Assembly: GCA_025084515.1 (NCBI GenBank)
Contig: JAJAGP010000422.1
Location: 62,001 to 126,000, forward strand
Origin: Ancistrus triradiatus
Taxonomy: Eukaryota > Chordata > Actinopteri > Siluriformes > Loricariidae
Direction of reading: 5' to 3'
Length of the DNA: 64,000 bases
Part shown: piece after piece, positions 60,458 through 64,000 of the stretch
Position numbering within the stretch: position 1 is the stretch's first letter
Layout: the number at the start of each line of letters is the position of its first letter
Translations under genes and position numbers: made by a program
The notes under the pieces: model-generated
Database searches by the model: none
What the model saw: the letters and a program-made list of their open reading frames with translations, nothing else
Told to the model about the DNA's origin: nothing

Positions 60458-62035
60458 CAGTGGGGCACAAAGTATTTAGTCAGCCACTGATTGTGCAAGT
60501 TCTCCTACTTAGAAAGATGAGAGATCTGTAATTTTTATCATAGGTACACTTCAACTATGAGAGACAAAATAAGAAAAAAAATCCAGGAAACCACACTGTA
60601 GGATTTTTAAAGAATTTAATTGTAAATCATGGTGGAAAATAAGTATTTGGTCACCCACAAACAAGCACGATTTCTGGCTCTCACAGACCTGTAAGGTCTT
60701 CTTTAAGAAGTTCTTTTGTCCTCCACTAATTACCTGTATTAATGGCACCTGTTTGACCTCGTTATCTGTATAAAAGACACCTGTCTACAGCCTCAAACTG
60801 TCAGACTCCAAACTCAACCATGGCCAACACCAAAGAGCTGTTGAAGGACACCAGGAAGAAAATTGTAGACCTGCAGCAGGCTGGGAAGAGTGAATCTACA
60901 ATAGGCAAGCAGGTTGGTGTGAATAAATCAACTGTGGGAGCAATATAAGAAAATGGAAGACTTATAAGACCATTGATAATCTCTGTCGATCTGGGGCCCC
61001 ACGCAAGATCTCATCCCGTGGGGTTAAAATGATCAGGAGAACGGTGAGCAAAAATCCCAGAATTACACGCAGGGACCTGCATAGAGCTGGGACCAAAGTA
61101 ACAAAGGCTACCATCAGTAACACACTGATGAGGGACTCCAATCCTGCAGTGCCAGGCGTGTCCCACTGCTTAAGCCAGTATATGTCCAGGCCCGTCTGAA
61201 GTTTGCCAGAGAGCATATGGATGATCCAGAAGAGGATTGGGAGAATACCATGTGGTCAGATGAAACCAAAATAGAACTTTTTGGTAAAAACTCAACTTGT
61301 CGTGTTTAGAGGAAGAAGAATGCTGAGTTGCATCCCAGGAACGTCATACCTACTGTGAAGCATGGGGGTGGAAACATCATGCTTTGGGGCTATTTTTCTG
61401 CAGAGGGGACAGAACGACTGATCCGTGTTAAGGGAAGAATGAACGAGGCCTTGTATCGTGAGGTTTTAAACCAAAACCACCTTCCATCAGTGAGAGCATT
61501 GAAGATGGAACATGGCTGGGTCTTCCAGCATGACAATGATCCCAAACACACCGCTCGGGCAACGAAGGAGTGGCTCCGTAAAAAGCATTTCTTTGTCCTG
61601 GCTTAGCCAGTCTCCAGACCTCAACCACATAGAAAATTTGTGGAGGTAGTGGAAAGTCCGTGTTGCCCAGCGACAACCTCAAAACATCACTGCTCTAGAG
61701 GAGATCTGCATGGAGGAATGGGCCAAAATACCAGCTACAGTGTGTGCAAACCCGGTGAAGACTTACAGGAAACGTTTGACCTCTGCCATTGCCAACAAAG
61801 ATTGTTACAAATTATTGAGTTGAACTTTTGTTATTGACCAAATACTTATTTTCCACCATAATTTACAATTAAATTCTTTAAAAATCCTACAATGTGATTT
61901 CCTGGATTTTTTTTCTCATTTTGTCTCTCATAGTTGAAGTGTACTTATAATGAAAATTATAGACCTCTCTCCATCTTTTTTAAGTAGGAGAACTTTCACA
62001 ATCAGTGGCTGACTAAATACTTTTTTGCCCCACTG
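60458..62035 (+). mobile_element. Tc1-like transposon, family P copy 3 (inactive), in lrmda intron 2
   Basis: A 1578-bp element bounded by TA at 60456-60457 and 62036-62037. Its ends are CAGTGGGGCACAAAG and TTTTTTGCCCCACTG. It lies in the same orientation as lrmda, and both TA duplications are intact, unlike copy 2. Confidence 0.93.
60820..61823 (+). pseudogene. Broken Tc1 transposase of the 60458 element
   Basis: It starts at 60820 (MANTKELLKDTRKKIVDLQQ) with the first helix-turn-helix intact. Frameshifts follow near 60.95 and 61.1 kb, and a premature TAG replaces the Trp codon of the RVWRKK motif (tgtttagagg, near 61.3 kb). The WSDETK Asp and FQHDNDPKHTARA Asp are present. A short deletion near 61.6 kb disrupts the LEWPSQSPDLNPIE region. 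Confidence 0.9.
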
Positions 62036-62859
62036 TATGTAGTTTGATGAAGCCTGCATTTGATACAGTATGCCATGTGATGCTGCACAGATAAAAACTG
62101 CTATCATTCCTGTACTATGTGTTGCAGCCTATTCCGTTCAGTTATTCAGTTTTGATTCAAGCTTAAATGCAGTGCATACAGTGAGTACTTCTGCTACCAC
62201 CCCAGCCCCCCTCCACCTACCGGGACACGCACATATATTGTTAGTGAGTTTACCACATAACATTAAGCTTGACCTCAAATTATTTTCTGGATTTCAAAAT
62301 ACAGATAATATACAGGCCCCAAAATGCACATACAAATGACAAAAAGTACATGAGAAATGAGTGATCCTACTTTGCTGAACGGATGTATTTTTTGGCTACA
62401 CCGGTGTGGGCCAGCCCTCGTAGTGAATATCATAAATTTGATTGGTCAGATATCTTGTCCAATCGTTAATATACTCACATTACCAGACCCTCCTATTATC
62501 ATCAGAAGGGTTACGGAAACATGTAGACAGAAGACATTCTAATGGTTGTTTCAGTTTCGAATGGTTAGGACCACTCTCAGTCAGAATTGTGTCCTGTCAC
62601 AAACAAGAACACGTTTGTTACACCTTCTCAGAAGGATTAGAAAGGCCTGACCACACACCACTGCTTAAATGACATATTTTTAGGAATTTGCAAGAAATAA
62701 AAGTTTCGGACATGCACAAAACAGACTGAATAACAAATAACATTGATTATCTCATTGCAGCAGCACATGTTAAGCTGTGGGTTGTATTAGGTGGTAAGTC
62801 AATAGTGTCATAGAATTGGACATATGAGAAATGTTTGGGAGTAAACATCTGCGTGACTA
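62036..62859. other. lrmda intron 2, no recognisable feature
   Basis: No exon or repeat family was recognised. Confidence 0.4.
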
Positions 62860-63455
62860 TTATGGTCAAATGATAGGGTGGGAGCATCTCCAAAACAATA
62901 AGGCTGGTGGATTGCTTGAGTACCTACCAACAGTGGTCTTGGGATGTAGAATCCACCAACAGGTGACAAGAGTGCTGGCACCCAAGGCTCATTGATGCAC
63001 AAGAGCAGTGTGTCTTATCCTTTCTGGTTTGATTGGACAGAAGAGCTTCAGTGGTACAAGTCACAGAAATGTTAATACTGGTTAAGGGAGTAAATGTATC
63101 ACAATACACACTGCAGTGCTTCCTGCTGAGTATGTGGCTGCCCACCATGCTAGCTCCTATCCACTATAAAAAGCTTGGATCTTGGTGCAATGGAAGAAGG
63201 CCTTCTGGTCTGATGAGTCCTGTTTTCTTTCCCATCACGTGGACAGCTGGGTACATGTGTACTGTTTACCTGGGGAAGTGATGGCACCAGGATGCACTGT
63301 CTGAAGAAGACAAGTTGGCACTAAGTGTGATGCACTAGGTATTCGTCTGCAGGGAAACCCTAGGTCCAGGTGTTCATGTGGACATTAATTGGATGCATAA
63401 CACTTACTTAAGGTTTATTATAACCCAGGTGGTTTTAATGTTTTGGCTTATCTGT
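62860..63455 (+). mobile_element. Tc1-like element fragment of a further family
   Basis: The plus strand carries WSDESCFLSHHVDSWVHVYC and LPGEVMAPGCT (near 63.2-63.3 kb), a DDE transposase segment with the first catalytic Asp, in broken frame. The right end is caggtggttttaatgttttg. Downstream catalytic parts are deleted between about 63.38 and 63.42 kb. Confidence 0.7.
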
Positions 63456-64000
63456 GAACAGTTTATACAGTGTCTTAAGGTCCATAGTGTCTTATTTCCA
63501 AACATAATCATATTAGATACATTTTGTCTGTTTTTGTTGATTCTGTACCAAAAATCGAATAAGGTTCCCTTTTTTGGGGGGGTGGACTTCATGTGAAATA
63601 TGATTTGTAATAAGCAGACAGGCAGGCAGGCATGTGATCTGAATCAGGAAATGTGGCATACACACATGCTCTTGCTGATGTGCAGACAGAGGCCTCACTG
63701 TGAAAATGCAAAAGTTGGACATCCTGTTCTCTAACATGACTTCACAAATATGTGGAAAGAAGAAGTTAGGTTTCTCTGACATGCATTTTAATAATATATC
63801 GTAGTGTGTGTCCATGAAGTGTTCTAGCCTCAGAGGATGTATTACACAGAACAGTGTCAGAGACTGTTGCTGTTAGCATGCATGCAAAATCACACTCACT
63901 TTATCAGACCTTTTCACAAGGTGCTGTTTACCAAGGGTTAACATTAAGTCGTTGTGATGGTGAGGCGGCACCTGTCCAAAGTCAAAGCCTATAGAGTTAG
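63456..64000. other. lrmda intron 2, no recognisable feature
   Basis: No exon or repeat was identified up to the window end. Confidence 0.4.

Noticed and set aside
1..64000. Viral or endogenous retroviral genes, CRISPR arrays, bacterial-type operons
   Set aside because: No gag-pol-like frames, LTR pairs, regularly spaced repeats or bacterial gene packing were seen. All features fit a fish nuclear genome.

Overview
The window looks like teleost nuclear DNA, most likely from an otophysan fish such as a catfish or a relative. The evidence is a vertebrate-type split gene encoding Znf503, the first exons of a vertebrate Lrmda-type gene, several Tc1-like DNA transposon families common in fishes, a Rex1/L2-like LINE tail, tRNA-derived SINEs, and many (TG)n and (CT)n microsatellites. 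The group below teleost is an inference.

Only two protein-coding genes can be supported. znf503 lies on the minus strand (coding 48439 down to 46432) in two exons split by a 340-bp intron. It encodes a 555-residue NET-family transcriptional corepressor. About 6.9 kb away, lrmda begins in the opposite direction with a 14-codon exon at 55333-55374 and a second exon at 57205-57305. Its remaining exons lie beyond the window. The two genes are head to head, the same neighbour relationship as ZNF503 and LRMDA in human 10q22. The DNA between the starts holds candidate regulatory sequence: a CCAAT-bearing GC-rich znf503 promoter, a cluster of TGTCA (MEIS/TGIF-type) and PBX-type sites near 49.3 kb, and two MITF-type E-boxes near 52.0 kb.

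The left 46 kb is a gene desert downstream of znf503. It carries a decayed LINE reverse transcriptase fragment (about 1.2-1.8 kb), decayed Tc1 remnants (5.2, 23.8 and 25.9 kb), near full-length but broken Tc1 elements (12.9, 28.4, 31.5 and 34.1 kb), and foldback elements (21.8 and 27.4 kb). It also contains a 0.7-0.8 kb unclassified repeat present twice in direct orientation (5.7 and 37.7 kb). Long stretches are free of recognisable repeats (about 7.4-12.3, 14.5-20.3 and 41.2-52.1 kb). The last of these surrounds znf503 and is the best candidate for a regulatory domain kept clear of insertions.

The right part (52.1-64.0 kb) is crowded with repeats: a LINE 3' end, an inverted repeat pair, three SINE-like copies in lrmda intron 1, a foldback Tc1 derivative, a near full-length broken Tc1 at 60.5 kb and another Tc1-like fragment at 62.9 kb. 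No intact transposase, RNA gene, CRISPR array or viral gene was found. I see no convincing undescribed biological system. The most unusual items are the twice-occurring unclassified repeat, the inverted-end composite Tc1 at 34.1-36.4 kb and the MITF-type E-box pair upstream of the melanocyte gene lrmda.
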